This document shows positions 18,898 to 26,861 of a DNA stretch of 64,000 nucleotides, in pieces. Below the pieces are notes generated by a model. That model did not search any database, had not been told where the DNA came from, and saw nothing but the letters and a program-made list of their open reading frames with translations. The position numbers and the translations under genes were made by a program. The stretch covers positions 434,001 through 498,000 of the forward strand of contig CAWIZH010000006.1 of NCBI GenBank assembly GCA_963840565.1. Reading direction: 5' to 3'. Origin of the DNA: VRUE01 sp963840565. GTDB taxonomy: Bacteria > Actinomycetota > Thermoleophilia > Solirubrobacterales > 70-9. The first letter of the stretch is position 1. Each line of letters starts with the position of its first letter.

Positions 18898-20481
18898 TCA
18901 TTGCAGGATCAGGTCCGGGCTGACGCCGATCAGCTGCAGCAGGGCGTTCTGGCGCAGCGCGCGGTAGGGGCCCTGCTGCCATTTGGCGGTGATGAGTTTC
19001 TCGCTGCGGCGGGCGAAGTCGAGCAGCTCGGCCCGGTGCTCGTCGCGCAGCGCCGGCGAGCCCCACGAGGACAGCGCCCGGGCGAGCGCTTCCTCGGCGG
19101 TCTCGGTGGTGCTGTAGGTATCGCTCCAGGCGTTGACCGAGATCTCATCGACGACGTAGTCGACGGTGTTCCAGCGGGCCCGCAGCCGCGAGGTGTCGAG
19201 CCAGCGGCTGTCGTCCCAGCCGGAGACGTTCGGTGGCCAGAAGAGCTGCTGCCCGGCCTCCTCGCAGAGCCAGATCCAGGCCTCGGTGTCGATGCCGCGC
19301 CCGACCGAGCGCAGCATGCCGGCGAGCTGCACGACCGGCGGCTTGACCATCGGCGGACCTTCGTAGAGGTCGGGGCTGAGCAGGGTCGCCTCGAGCACCG
19401 GCCGGATCGCCCAGCCCGAGCCGCGGTAGGTGTTGATCAAGCCGTCTCTGACGCTGGCCGCGGGCGGCTGCGGGACGAAGTAGCTCCACAGCTTTTCGAC
19501 GAAGAAGGAGGGGTGGAGAGGGTTCTCGACGCAGAGCCGGGGGGAGTCTTCCCAACTCCAGTTGCCGGCCCGGCCGAAGACCGTCTTGGTGCCGGTGTCG
19601 TGGCGTTTGGGGTCGAAGTGGAAGTTGTGGGCGCCAAGCTCATTCGACCATTCGTAGGTCCAGCCGGTCAGCGCCCGCGCCTGTTCGCGGATGTCGTCCT
19701 CGCTGTAGGCGCCGCGATCGGCGCCGAGCGAGAACAGCTCCATCATCTCGCGGCCGTAGTTCTCGTTGGGCGCCTGCTTGGTGTTTTCGGCGCCGTTCAG
19801 CCACTGCAGCATCGCCGGGTCGACGGTGACCGCCCTGAAGAGGTCGAGGAAGGAGCCAAAGCAGGCCGAACGGAAGAGGTTCGACTGGTCGATCAGCTGC
19901 TGCTGGTGGGAGACGTTGGCGTTGGAGGTGGCGAACCAGTCGTGGAAGACGAGCGCCATGCGCTCGACCAGGGGCTGGTCGCTGCGCACCATGCGGTCGA
20001 GGAACCAGAGATGGTCGTGGCCGTAGGAGTCGGCGGGGGCGATCGGGTTGTTGTCGTCGTCGACCGGGGCCGGCCCGTGCAAGGTCGCGGCGCCGCTGGG
20101 ACGGGTCAGAGACTGGACCGCGCCGACCAGGCCGAGCGTGGCCAGCTGCTCGGCCTGCCCCGGGACCGCGCCGAAGCCGGCCCGGTCCAGCAGCCGTTTC
20201 GCCTGCGCGGCTCCGAACGGCCCCTGGTAGGCGCCCGCGGGGCGGGGATCGCGATTGACGGCGGCCGCGGGGGCGCAGCGGTCCGCCGGCCTCGGTCCGG
20301 GTCCGCGATGGTGGCCGCGGCGGGGCTTGTGCTTGTGGTGGACGACGTAGGCCTGGACGCGCCAGCCGCACTCGCCCTCGGGCACCCAGCGGTAGTGCTT
20401 GTCCTTCCAGACGTGCCTGTGCCTGTGGCGGCGGTGCCGCTTCGGCTGTGAAGCGCTCGCTGTCGACCGGGGAATCGCCAT
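18898..20481 (-). CDS. DUF1800 family protein with His/Arg-rich N-terminus
   Basis: A 527-residue protein. The family signature NENYGREMMELFSLG lies near residue 240, with ALTGWTYEW and LYEGPPMVKPPVVQL further on. The first 70 residues are unusual: strings of His, Arg and Lys (PKRHRRHRHRHVWKDKHYRW, then HHKHKPRRGHHRGPGPR) that could bind metal or polyanions, with no obvious signal peptide before them. First gene of the operon with the DUF1501 and cupredoxin genes. The neighbouring cupredoxin makes a metal-related role plausible but unproven. Confidence 0.85.
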   Translation of the reverse strand: MAIPRSTASASQPKRHRRHRHRHVWKDKHYRWVPEGECGWRVQAYVVHHKHKPRRGHHRGPGPRPADRCAPAAAVNRDPRPAGAYQGPFGAAQAKRLLDRAGFGAVPGQAEQLATLGLVGAVQSLTRPSGAATLHGPAPVDDDNNPIAPADSYGHDHLWFLDRMVRSDQPLVERMALVFHDWFATSNANVSHQQQLIDQSNLFRSACFGSFLDLFRAVTVDPAMLQWLNGAENTKQAPNENYGREMMELFSLGADRGAYSEDDIREQARALTGWTYEWSNELGAHNFHFDPKRHDTGTKTVFGRAGNWSWEDSPRLCVENPLHPSFFVEKLWSYFVPQPPAASVRDGLINTYRGSGWAIRPVLEATLLSPDLYEGPPMVKPPVVQLAGMLRSVGRGIDTEAWIWLCEEAGQQLFWPPNVSGWDDSRWLDTSRLRARWNTVDYVVDEISVNAWSDTYSTTETAEEALARALSSWGSPALRDEHRAELLDFARRSEKLITAKWQQGPYRALRQNALLQLIGVSPDLILQ

Positions 20482-20589
20482 GCCAGTAATGGGCCGCCCT
20501 CGGCCTCAACTGAACTCCTCGGTGCTCGCGAGAGAGGCTTGAGTGAAGCGGCCTGTTCTGGACGGAAGGCCTAGCTCTAAAACGACAAG

Positions 20590-20703
20590 ACCCGCCGGAG
20601 CGGGTCGAGTCTGGCGACGCGGGGAACCACCCCGCTGGCGACTGACACTCTGCCGGAGGGTACCACGGCAAATCGCCCCATTCTCGACCCGCTCCGGCGG
20701 GTC
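20590..20703. repeat. Paired GC-rich hairpins flanking a structured spacer
   Basis: GACCCGCCGGAGCGGGTCGAG near 20590 and its reverse complement CTCGACCCGCTCCGGCGGGTC near 20683; each arm is also self-complementary. Between them sits GCGGGGAACCACCCCGC, another hairpin flanked by direct GGCGAC copies. The 269-base gap 20482-20750 otherwise holds no supported gene. It lies between two minus-strand units, so one role may be termination or insulation upstream of the ABC permease 3' end. Confidence 0.55.
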
Positions 20704-20750
20704 CTATGCGGAGGGCGCTGGGCTCGAACCAGATCCAACGGTTAGTCGGA

Positions 20751-21545
20751 CTAAGTGGTGCCTGCCTGCGGTTCCCAGCGGAAGCGGCGGGTGGCGATCG
20801 AGGTGCCGGCCAGGGCCCAGAGGACGAGGACGGCGACGTTGCCGCCTTCCAGCCCGGTGCCGCTTGCTTCCGGCGAGAGGGTGCTTTGCAGCCCCACGGC
20901 GAGGTGGAAGAGGGGGAAGATGCGGCCGACCTCTTCGAGCCAGTGGGGCAGCTGGTCGATCGGGATCCAGACGCCGGAGACGAAGGCGAGGATGACGACG
21001 CTGAAGGGCGCGATCGTCGAGGCGGCGTCGACGGTGGGGGTGAACGGGGTGAGGGCGATGCCGAGGATGCAGAGCGTCGCCGTGCCGAGAGCGACGTAGA
21101 CGAGGAAGCCGAAGAAGCTCGCGCCGGGGAACTCGACCCCGTAGGCGAGCACCCCGATCGCGACCAAGAGCACAGTCATCGCCAGTGCCTGAGCGGTCGC
21201 CCGCAGCACCTGGCCGGCGATGAAGGTCCAGGCCGGCATCGGCGTGCCGCGCAGGCGCTTGAGCTGACCGCGCTCGCGCTGGGTGGTGATCGAGACGGCG
21301 AGGGTGGTGAAGGTCGAGAGCGAGATCGAGTAGGCGGTGATCCCGGCCATGAAATAGGCCTGGGCACTCAGCTTCAGCCCGGTCGGCAGGGTCACGGTCT
21401 GGTCGGTGCCCTGGATGAAGATCGAGTTGAAGAGGATGAGGAAGATCAGCGGGAAGAGGAAGGTGAAGACGAGCGCGCGCGGGGTGCGCAGCGCGACGAC
21501 GATCGCGGCGCGGGCCTGGGCAAGGACGATGCGGCGCTCGCTCAC
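20751..21545 (-). CDS. ABC-2 type exporter permease
   Basis: A 264-residue polytopic membrane protein with the ABC-2 layout: an N-terminal helix (ALVFTFLFPLIFLILFNSIF), an extracellular loop, then a hydrophobic half with VSITTQRERGQLKRLRGTPM (the conserved cytoplasmic loop contacting the ATPase) and GVWIPIDQLPHWLEEVGRIFP near the end. Its start overlaps the ATPase stop by 4 bases. Together they form a drug- or lipid-type exporter; the substrate is unknown. The divergent MarR-MFS operon suggests xenobiotic efflux (inference). Confidence 0.88.
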   Translation of the reverse strand: MSERRIVLAQARAAIVVALRTPRALVFTFLFPLIFLILFNSIFIQGTDQTVTLPTGLKLSAQAYFMAGITAYSISLSTFTTLAVSITTQRERGQLKRLRGTPMPAWTFIAGQVLRATAQALAMTVLLVAIGVLAYGVEFPGASFFGFLVYVALGTATLCILGIALTPFTPTVDAASTIAPFSVVILAFVSGVWIPIDQLPHWLEEVGRIFPLFHLAVGLQSTLSPEASGTGLEGGNVAVLVLWALAGTSIATRRFRWEPQAGTT

Positions 21546-22459
21546 GGCTCCGGGCTCTCCTTAGTCAGGTCGAGGAAGATGTCCTCGAGGCTCGGCTTGC
21601 GCACCTCGAGGCTCTCCAGGGTGGCGCCGCGCTCCTCGGCCAGGGCGAGCAGCCGGTAGAGGTCCTGCTGCGGCCGCTCGGTCTCGATGCTGACTTCGCC
21701 ACCTGCCGCCTCGACCGGGGCGGAGACCCGGGAGCCGACGTCCTCGACGCCGAGGCCGCCGTTGAGGCGGAAGCCGATCACGGTCTTTCGGCCAAGGTCG
21801 GCGCTGAGCTGCTCCATCGCGCCCTGGGCGACGATCCGCCCTTCGCGCAGGATCGCCACCCGGTCGGCGAGGTGCTGGGCCTCGTCCATGTAGTGGGTGG
21901 TGAGGAAGACGGTCTTGCCGAGCTCCTTCAGGCCCTCGATCGTGCTCCAGGCCTCGCGCCGCGCGGTCGGGTCAAAGCCCGTGGTCGGCTCGTCGAGGAA
22001 GATCAGGTCGGGGTCGCCGACGATCCCGATCGCTACGTCGACCCTCCGTTTCTGCCCGCCCGAGAGCGAGCCGATCCGTGCCTCGCGCTTCTCGGCCAGG
22101 CCGGTCAGCTCGATCGTCTCCTCGACCGGGCGGGGCGCCAGGTAGAAGGTGGCGAAGAGCGAGACCGCCTCGCGCACGGTCAGCAGCGGGTCGAGCTCGC
22201 ACTCCTGCAGCACCAGCCCGACCCGGCTGCGCCACTCGCGCGTCGGCTCACCTGGATCGACGCCAAGCACGCTGACCTCACCGGCGCTGCGCTCGCGGTA
22301 GCCCTCGAGGATCTCGATCGTGGTCGTCTTGCCGGCGCCATTGGGCCCGAGAAAGCCGAAGACTTCGCCCGCGGCGACCTCGAACTCGATCCCGGCGACG
22401 GCCTCGTGCTCGCCGTAGGACTTGCGCAGCCCCCTGACGCTGATCGCTGCCTCTCTCAT
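21542..22459 (-). CDS. ABC exporter ATP-binding protein
   Basis: 305 residues from ATG 22459 (MREAAISVRGLRKSYG). Walker A GPNGAGKTTT, signature LSGGQKRR, Walker B LIFLDEPTTGFD and the H-loop TTHYMDEA place it in the DrrA/CcmA-type ABC-2 exporter class, with an extra C-terminal domain of about 80 residues as in DrrA. The frame is open upstream to 22516 through the palindrome at 22494, but those codons are not expected to be translated. Partner permease overlaps downstream. Confidence 0.92.
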   Translation of the reverse strand: MREAAISVRGLRKSYGEHEAVAGIEFEVAAGEVFGFLGPNGAGKTTTIEILEGYRERSAGEVSVLGVDPGEPTREWRSRVGLVLQECELDPLLTVREAVSLFATFYLAPRPVEETIELTGLAEKREARIGSLSGGQKRRVDVAIGIVGDPDLIFLDEPTTGFDPTARREAWSTIEGLKELGKTVFLTTHYMDEAQHLADRVAILREGRIVAQGAMEQLSADLGRKTVIGFRLNGGLGVEDVGSRVSAPVEAAGGEVSIETERPQQDLYRLLALAEERGATLESLEVRKPSLEDIFLDLTKESPEP

Positions 22460-22493
22460 CCCCCAAAAGCTACTCAATAGTGACGACCGGCCG

Positions 22494-22540
22494 TTCCGGT
22501 GCGCCTTATCCCCCAAATACGGGGATAAGGCGCACCGGAA
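22494..22540. repeat. 47-nt palindrome with 20-bp arms, copy 1
   Basis: TTCCGGTGCGCCTTATCCCC, loop CAAATAC, then the exact reverse complement. The same 20-bp arms recur at 54698-54744 with a different loop. This copy sits in the divergent gap between the ABC ATPase (minus) and MarR (plus) genes. Confidence 0.9.
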
Positions 22541-22542
22541 GG

Positions 22543-22557
22543 TAGTTTGCTAAACTA
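22543..22557. promoter_or_regulatory. Putative MarR operator
   Basis: TAGTTT-GCT-AAACTA, a perfect palindrome 18 bases before the marR-type start and within the shared divergent promoter region. Size and position fit the operator of a MarR dimer controlling its own operon and perhaps the ABC exporter. Confidence 0.55.
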
Positions 22558-22574
22558 ATTATCAAAGCTAATCA

Positions 22575-23030
22575 ATGACTCCACAGCCCATCGACATACC
22601 GCTCACCGACTCGGCCGCGAGGCTGCGAATGGCGATCGTGCGCACGGCGCGCCGGCTGCGCCAGGAGGCGGCTGCCGAGGCGACGGGGTTGACGCCAACT
22701 TCAACTGCGGCACTGGCGACTATCGAGCGTCACGGACCGCTGACGCCGAGCGAGCTGGCCGAGATCGAGCGGGTCAAGCGGCCGACCGTTACCCGCACCC
22801 TCGGCTGCCTCGAAAGGGAGGGGCTGGTCGAGCGCACGCCCGACCCCGCCGATGGACGCAGCGCCCTTGTCGCCGTCAACGCCGCCGGCCGCGAGCGGCT
22901 GCGGCGCCTGCGCGGTCGCAAGAACGCCTACCTGGCAAAGCGCATGCGCGACCTGCCCGTCGCCGACGTCGAAGCACTGGAGCGGGCGGCCGAGATCCTC
23001 GAGCAGATGCGGGAGGACGAGCGCAGGTGA
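22575..23030 (+). CDS. MarR-family transcriptional regulator
   Basis: A 151-residue winged-helix regulator. The recognition region is ATIERHGPLTPSELAEIERVKRPTVTRTLGCLEREGLVERTPDPADGR (split here: GPLTPSELAEIERVKRPTVT, then LEREGLVERTPDPADGR), the standard MarR helix-turn-helix and wing with DPADGR. N- and C-terminal helices would dimerise. The next gene starts within its stop (GTGA), so it is translated with an MFS exporter. Probably represses both and perhaps the divergent ABC genes via the palindrome at 22543. Confidence 0.9.
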   Translation: MTPQPIDIPLTDSAARLRMAIVRTARRLRQEAAAEATGLTPTSTAALATIERHGPLTPSELAEIERVKRPTVTRTLGCLEREGLVERTPDPADGRSALVAVNAAGRERLRRLRGRKNAYLAKRMRDLPVADVEALERAAEILEQMREDERR

Positions 23031-24274
23031 GTGCTGCCCTGCGACGCTCCTTCAACTCCCTCGAGGTCCCCAACTACCGGCGCTACTTCGCCGGCCAGCT
23101 GATCTCCCTCTCCGGCACCTGGATGCAGACGGTGGCGGCGATCTGGCTGATCCTCAGCCTCACCGACAGCGGCATCGCGGTCGGCCTGACCACGGCGCTG
23201 CAGTTCCTGCCGATGCTGCTGATCGGCGCCTGGGGCGGGCTGCTGGCGGACCGGATTCCGAAGCGGCGGTTGCTGATCACGACCCAGGCGCTGATGGCGA
23301 TCCCCGCGATCGGCCTCTTCGCCGTCACGGCGACCGGCATCGCCGCTCCCTGGATGGTCTACCTGGCCGTCTTCGCGATGGGCTCGGTCAACGCCGTCGA
23401 CAACCCGACCCGGCAGAGCTTCGTGATCGAGATGGTCGGCCCCGACCGCGTCGTCAACGCGGTCAGTCTCAACAGCGTCATCGTCCAGTCGGCGCGGATC
23501 GTCGGCCCGGCCCTCGCCGGCCTGCTGATCGCCGGCTTCGGCGTCGTTCCCTGCTTCGCCCTCAACGCGCTCACCTTCATCGCGATGATCGTCGCCCTCT
23601 GGGGGATGGACCCGCGCGGCCTGCACGCGGCGCCGGTGGCGGCCCGCGAACCGGGCGCGATCCGCGCCGGCCTGCGCTACGTCGGCCGCACCCCAGAGCT
23701 GGCGGTGCCGCTGGCGCTGATGGCGCTGGTCGGGACGCTCGGCTTCAACTTCCAGGTGGTGCTGCCGATGCTGGCCAAGTTCAGCTTCGACGGCGGCGCC
23801 GGCGCCTACGCGGTGCTGGTCTCGGCGATGGGGGTCGGCTCGATCGCCGGCGCCCTCGTCACCGGACACCACGGCCGCACCGGCCCGCGCCTGATCGCCG
23901 GCGGCGCACTCGCCTTCGGCCTCAGCGCCCTGCTCTCGGCGGCGATGCCCTCACTGGCGCTGGAGATCCCAATGCTGGCCCTGCTCGGCGCCGCCGCGGT
24001 GACCTTCGCCGCAACGATCAACTCGACCCTCCAGCTCGCGGTCGCCCCCGAGATGCGAGGCCGAGTAATGGCCCTCTACTCAGTCGTCTTCCTAGGCTCG
24101 ACCCCGATCGGCGGCCCCCTAACCGGCTGGCTCTCAGAGGCCTACGACCCCCGCGTAGCCCTACTGCTCGCAGGCATAACCGGCCTCTCAGCCGCCTGGG
24201 CGGCCCACGTCTGCTTCGCCCGCATCCGCACCCAAAGCGAGCAACAAAAAAAGCAAGCTCCCGCGGCGGCCTGA
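23027..24274 (+). CDS. MFS efflux transporter (EntS/MFS_3 type)
   Basis: A 415-residue polytopic protein beginning LRRSFNSLEVPNYRRYFAGQ, the hallmark of the MFS_3/EntS-like group, with the cytoplasmic loop GGLLADRIPKRRLLI (motif A-like) and NPTRQSFVIEMV further on. Start GTG 23027 overlaps marR. Codon use changes in the last 230 bases: CTA, ATA, GTA and TCA appear, although the rest of the gene uses GC-ending codons; the C-terminus ends SEQQKKQAPAAA. Likely exports a small toxic compound sensed by the MarR protein; substrate unknown. Confidence 0.88.
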   Translation: MSAALRRSFNSLEVPNYRRYFAGQLISLSGTWMQTVAAIWLILSLTDSGIAVGLTTALQFLPMLLIGAWGGLLADRIPKRRLLITTQALMAIPAIGLFAVTATGIAAPWMVYLAVFAMGSVNAVDNPTRQSFVIEMVGPDRVVNAVSLNSVIVQSARIVGPALAGLLIAGFGVVPCFALNALTFIAMIVALWGMDPRGLHAAPVAAREPGAIRAGLRYVGRTPELAVPLALMALVGTLGFNFQVVLPMLAKFSFDGGAGAYAVLVSAMGVGSIAGALVTGHHGRTGPRLIAGGALAFGLSALLSAAMPSLALEIPMLALLGAAAVTFAATINSTLQLAVAPEMRGRVMALYSVVFLGSTPIGGPLTGWLSEAYDPRVALLLAGITGLSAAWAAHVCFARIRTQSEQQKKQAPAAA

Positions 24275-24306
24275 ACCACGGCGGGAGCCGCCGCTTCGTG
24301 TGAAGC

Positions 24307-24372
24307 CGCGGGGAAGAGGGGTTCGGCGGACACTCCCCGCTTTTGTCCGACGAACCCCTCTCCCCCGCGGCC
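24307..24372. terminator. Long bidirectional terminator between convergent genes
   Basis: CCGCGGGGAAGAGGGGTTCG pairs with CGAACCCCTCTCCCCCGCGG (one mismatch), with an inner stem CGGACA/TGTCCG. It fills the 105-base gap between the MFS gene (plus) and the amine-binding lipoprotein gene (minus). A second stem, GCTCCCGC/GCGGGAGC, lies just before it. Confidence 0.65.
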
Positions 24373-24379
24373 TAATCCC

Positions 24380-25372
24380 TCAGCCGGTGTACCCCGCCGA
24401 CTTCAGGTACGCCGCCGCCGCTTGCTTCGGCGTCTGCTTTTCGAGTTCGACCCTCGCGTCGAGCTCCTGCATCACCGGCAGCGTCAGGCCCTTCTGGACC
24501 TGAACGATGGTCTTTTCGTAGTCGGGTCCAGCCTTTTTCACGACCGTCGGAGTGGTCACGAAGATGACGTTGCCGGCCGGGAAAACTTCCTTGTCGTCTT
24601 CGAGGATGACGAACTTGTCCTTTTCCGCCGAGAGCTGCGGGTCGGTGGTGAAGAGGATCGAGAGATCCGCCTGCCCCTTTTCGAGCACGGTGTAGCGGAG
24701 GCTGATGTCGACCGGGTGGAATGACTTGAATTTGAGCCCGTACAGTTCTTCGAGCCCAGCCAGGCAGTCGATCCGCTGACGGCACTCGGGCGAGCCGTAC
24801 AGGGACAGTTTTTTCGAGACGCCTTCGAGATCGGAGATGTCTTCGAGCCCGTACTTTTCTGCCGTCTTCTTCAGCGTGCCGACCGCGTTGGCGCTGGCGA
24901 ACGGGGTCGGTGGGAAGGCGACGAGACCTTCTTTTTCGAATTCTTCGTCGGCCTTTTCCCACGCTTCGGTCGCGTCGGAGGGGACTTCTTCGGGTTCGAG
25001 GCCGAAGAACGAGGTCAGCGCGGTGCTGGCGTACTCCGGGTATCCCGAGACCGCGCCGGACTTGACCGCCTTGTGGGCGACCGTTTCGGAGCCGAGGCTG
25101 AGGTCGCTCTTCGCCTTGTATCCGGCGGCAGCCAGGGCCTGGGTATAAATTTCCCCGAGGATTTCCTGTTCGGGGAAGTTCTTCGAGCCGATCGTCAGGC
25201 TGACCTTGGCGTTGTCGGGGTTGGAGACGATCGCACCGGCGCCGTTGCTTTCTTCGGCTTCGGTCGAGCTGCTGTCGTCGCTACTGCTGCCGCAGGCGGC
25301 GACGCTGAGGCTGAGGGCGAGCGCGAGCAGCAGTGCCCCGGCTGCGCGCAGACGAGTGGACTTGGTCCTCAT
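24380..25372 (-). CDS. Quaternary-amine ABC transporter substrate-binding lipoprotein
   Basis: A 330-residue lipoprotein: signal peptide ending LSVAACGSSS (lipobox AAC), then an OpuAC-type binding domain. GSKNFPEQEILGEIYTQAL and SETVAHKAVKSGAVSGYPEY are the conserved openings of glycine betaine/choline/carnitine binding proteins of the OsmF/OpuCC type. Later FHPVDISLRYTVLEKGQADL and TTDPQL match the second lobe. It heads nothing downstream and follows the permease gene (37-base gap) in a ProX-ProW-ProV-like minus-strand operon. Ligand class is good; the exact solute is not determined. Confidence 0.9.
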   Translation of the reverse strand: MRTKSTRLRAAGALLLALALSLSVAACGSSSDDSSSTEAEESNGAGAIVSNPDNAKVSLTIGSKNFPEQEILGEIYTQALAAAGYKAKSDLSLGSETVAHKAVKSGAVSGYPEYASTALTSFFGLEPEEVPSDATEAWEKADEEFEKEGLVAFPPTPFASANAVGTLKKTAEKYGLEDISDLEGVSKKLSLYGSPECRQRIDCLAGLEELYGLKFKSFHPVDISLRYTVLEKGQADLSILFTTDPQLSAEKDKFVILEDDKEVFPAGNVIFVTTPTVVKKAGPDYEKTIVQVQKGLTLPVMQELDARVELEKQTPKQAAAAYLKSAGYTG

Positions 25373-25409
25373 TTGATTCCTCTCTTGTCATTCATTTGCA
25401 CGGTCAAAT

Positions 25410-26861
25410 TCAGGCGGGGCTCAGCTTCAACCCCTTCGAGGTGAGCAGGCGCTGCAGTCCGGCGAGCGAGAACTCGAGCGCGAGGGCGAGCAGGGCGACC
25501 ATGATCGCGCCCGCCAGCACCCCGTTGGTGCCGTAGACGTTTTCGCCGAGGATGAATTCGCCGAGAGTCGCCACGCCCGCCAGCGGTGCGATCGTCGCCG
25601 TCGCGACGATGTTGATCGTCGCCGTGCGGATGCCGGTGAAGATGCTCGGTATGGCCATCGGCGCCTCGACCTTGCGCACGATCTCGAACTCGGTCATGCC
25701 GATGCCGCGGGCGGCTTCGACGCTGGAGCGGTCGACCTCGCGAATGCCGACAAAGGTGTTGGTGAGGATCGGCGGTATGCCGAGGATCGCCAGGGCGACG
25801 GTCAGGTTCAGCAACCCGACCCCGACCACCGCCGCCATCAGCGCGATCAGCGCCAGCTCGGGCACCGCACGCCCGGCGTTGCCGACGCCGAGGGCGACGA
25901 ATTCACCCGCCCCACGGTGGCCGAAGTAGAGGCCGGCCGGCAGCGCGATCACGAGCGCCAACGCCAGCGCCAACAGCGTGATTTCGAGCTGGTTGAGCGT
26001 CAGTTCGATGACCTGATCGAGGCCGCCGACGCTCTTGCCGCCGGTGACGTTCGAGGTCTGCGGGGTGAAGATGAATTCGAACGCCCCGCCGAAGGAAGCG
26101 AGCAACGGCGCGGCGGTCACGACTGCCACCGCCCTGCGCCAGGGCGTCGTGAAGTACTGGATCGTCAGCAGGATGGCGTCGAAGAAGAACGCCATCGCGA
26201 CCACGATCCCGCCGGCGATGAGGATCGTGGTGGGGAAGCGGAGGTTGCCTTCGCCGAGGATCTGGGTGCCGAGACCACCGGCGCCGGCGAACACCGCCAG
26301 CGTCGCGATCGCGATCGTGCTGACGGTCGCGATCCTGAGGCCGCCGATGATCTCCGGGATCGCCAGGGGCAGCTCGACCCGCCAGAGGACCTGCCGCTCG
26401 GTCATGCCCATGCCGCGGGCGGAGTCCTTGGCGGACTCGGGGACGTTGTCGAGGCCGACGGTGACGTTGCGGTAGATGATCTGCAGCGTGTAGGCGCTGA
26501 GGGCGATGATCGCCGTCTCGCGGCCGCGCCCGGTGATCGGCAGCAGCAGCAGGAAGAAGGCGATGCTCGGGATCGCGTAGAGGACCCCGGTCCCGGCCAG
26601 CAGCGGCGGCCGCAGCCAGCGGCGACGGTGCGCGAGCAGCGCCAGGGCGAAGGCGACGGCGAAACCGAGCACGACCGAGATCGCGACGAGTTCGAACTGC
26701 TGCAGCGCCGGTGTCCCGTAGCGGTCGATGTTCTGGCTCGCCCAGTCCCAGCAGAAGAGGTGGCTCGGTTTCGCCTGGCAGGGCAGGGTGGCCGAAGTGC
26801 GTTCATGGATGAAGCCCTTGCCGACTTCGCCGGCGGCCGCGAAGAGGGCGCCGTTAGCCAT
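25410..26861 (-). CDS. Tandem-fused quaternary-amine ABC permease
   Basis: A 483-residue membrane protein from ATG 26861 made of two binding-protein-dependent permease domains. Each has its own EAA-type loop: SAKDSARGMGMTERQVLWRV (first) and SSVEAARGIGMTEFEIVRKV (second). ProW/OpuCB-type systems usually encode these as two proteins, so this is a natural fusion giving both pore halves. It overlaps the ATPase stop by 8 bases and is followed by the binding lipoprotein. The N-terminus has about 40 residues before the first helix. Confidence 0.88.
   Translation of the reverse strand: MANGALFAAAGEVGKGFIHERTSATLPCQAKPSHLFCWDWASQNIDRYGTPALQQFELVAISVVLGFAVAFALALLAHRRRWLRPPLLAGTGVLYAIPSIAFFLLLLPITGRGRETAIIALSAYTLQIIYRNVTVGLDNVPESAKDSARGMGMTERQVLWRVELPLAIPEIIGGLRIATVSTIAIATLAVFAGAGGLGTQILGEGNLRFPTTILIAGGIVVAMAFFFDAILLTIQYFTTPWRRAVAVVTAAPLLASFGGAFEFIFTPQTSNVTGGKSVGGLDQVIELTLNQLEITLLALALALVIALPAGLYFGHRGAGEFVALGVGNAGRAVPELALIALMAAVVGVGLLNLTVALAILGIPPILTNTFVGIREVDRSSVEAARGIGMTEFEIVRKVEAPMAIPSIFTGIRTATINIVATATIAPLAGVATLGEFILGENVYGTNGVLAGAIMVALLALALEFSLAGLQRLLTSKGLKLSPA

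Noticed and set aside
20706..20760. T-loop-like GGGCTCGAACCAG suggesting a tRNA or tmRNA end
   Set aside because: The T-arm forms only 4 bp and no acceptor, D- or anticodon arm could be built around it.
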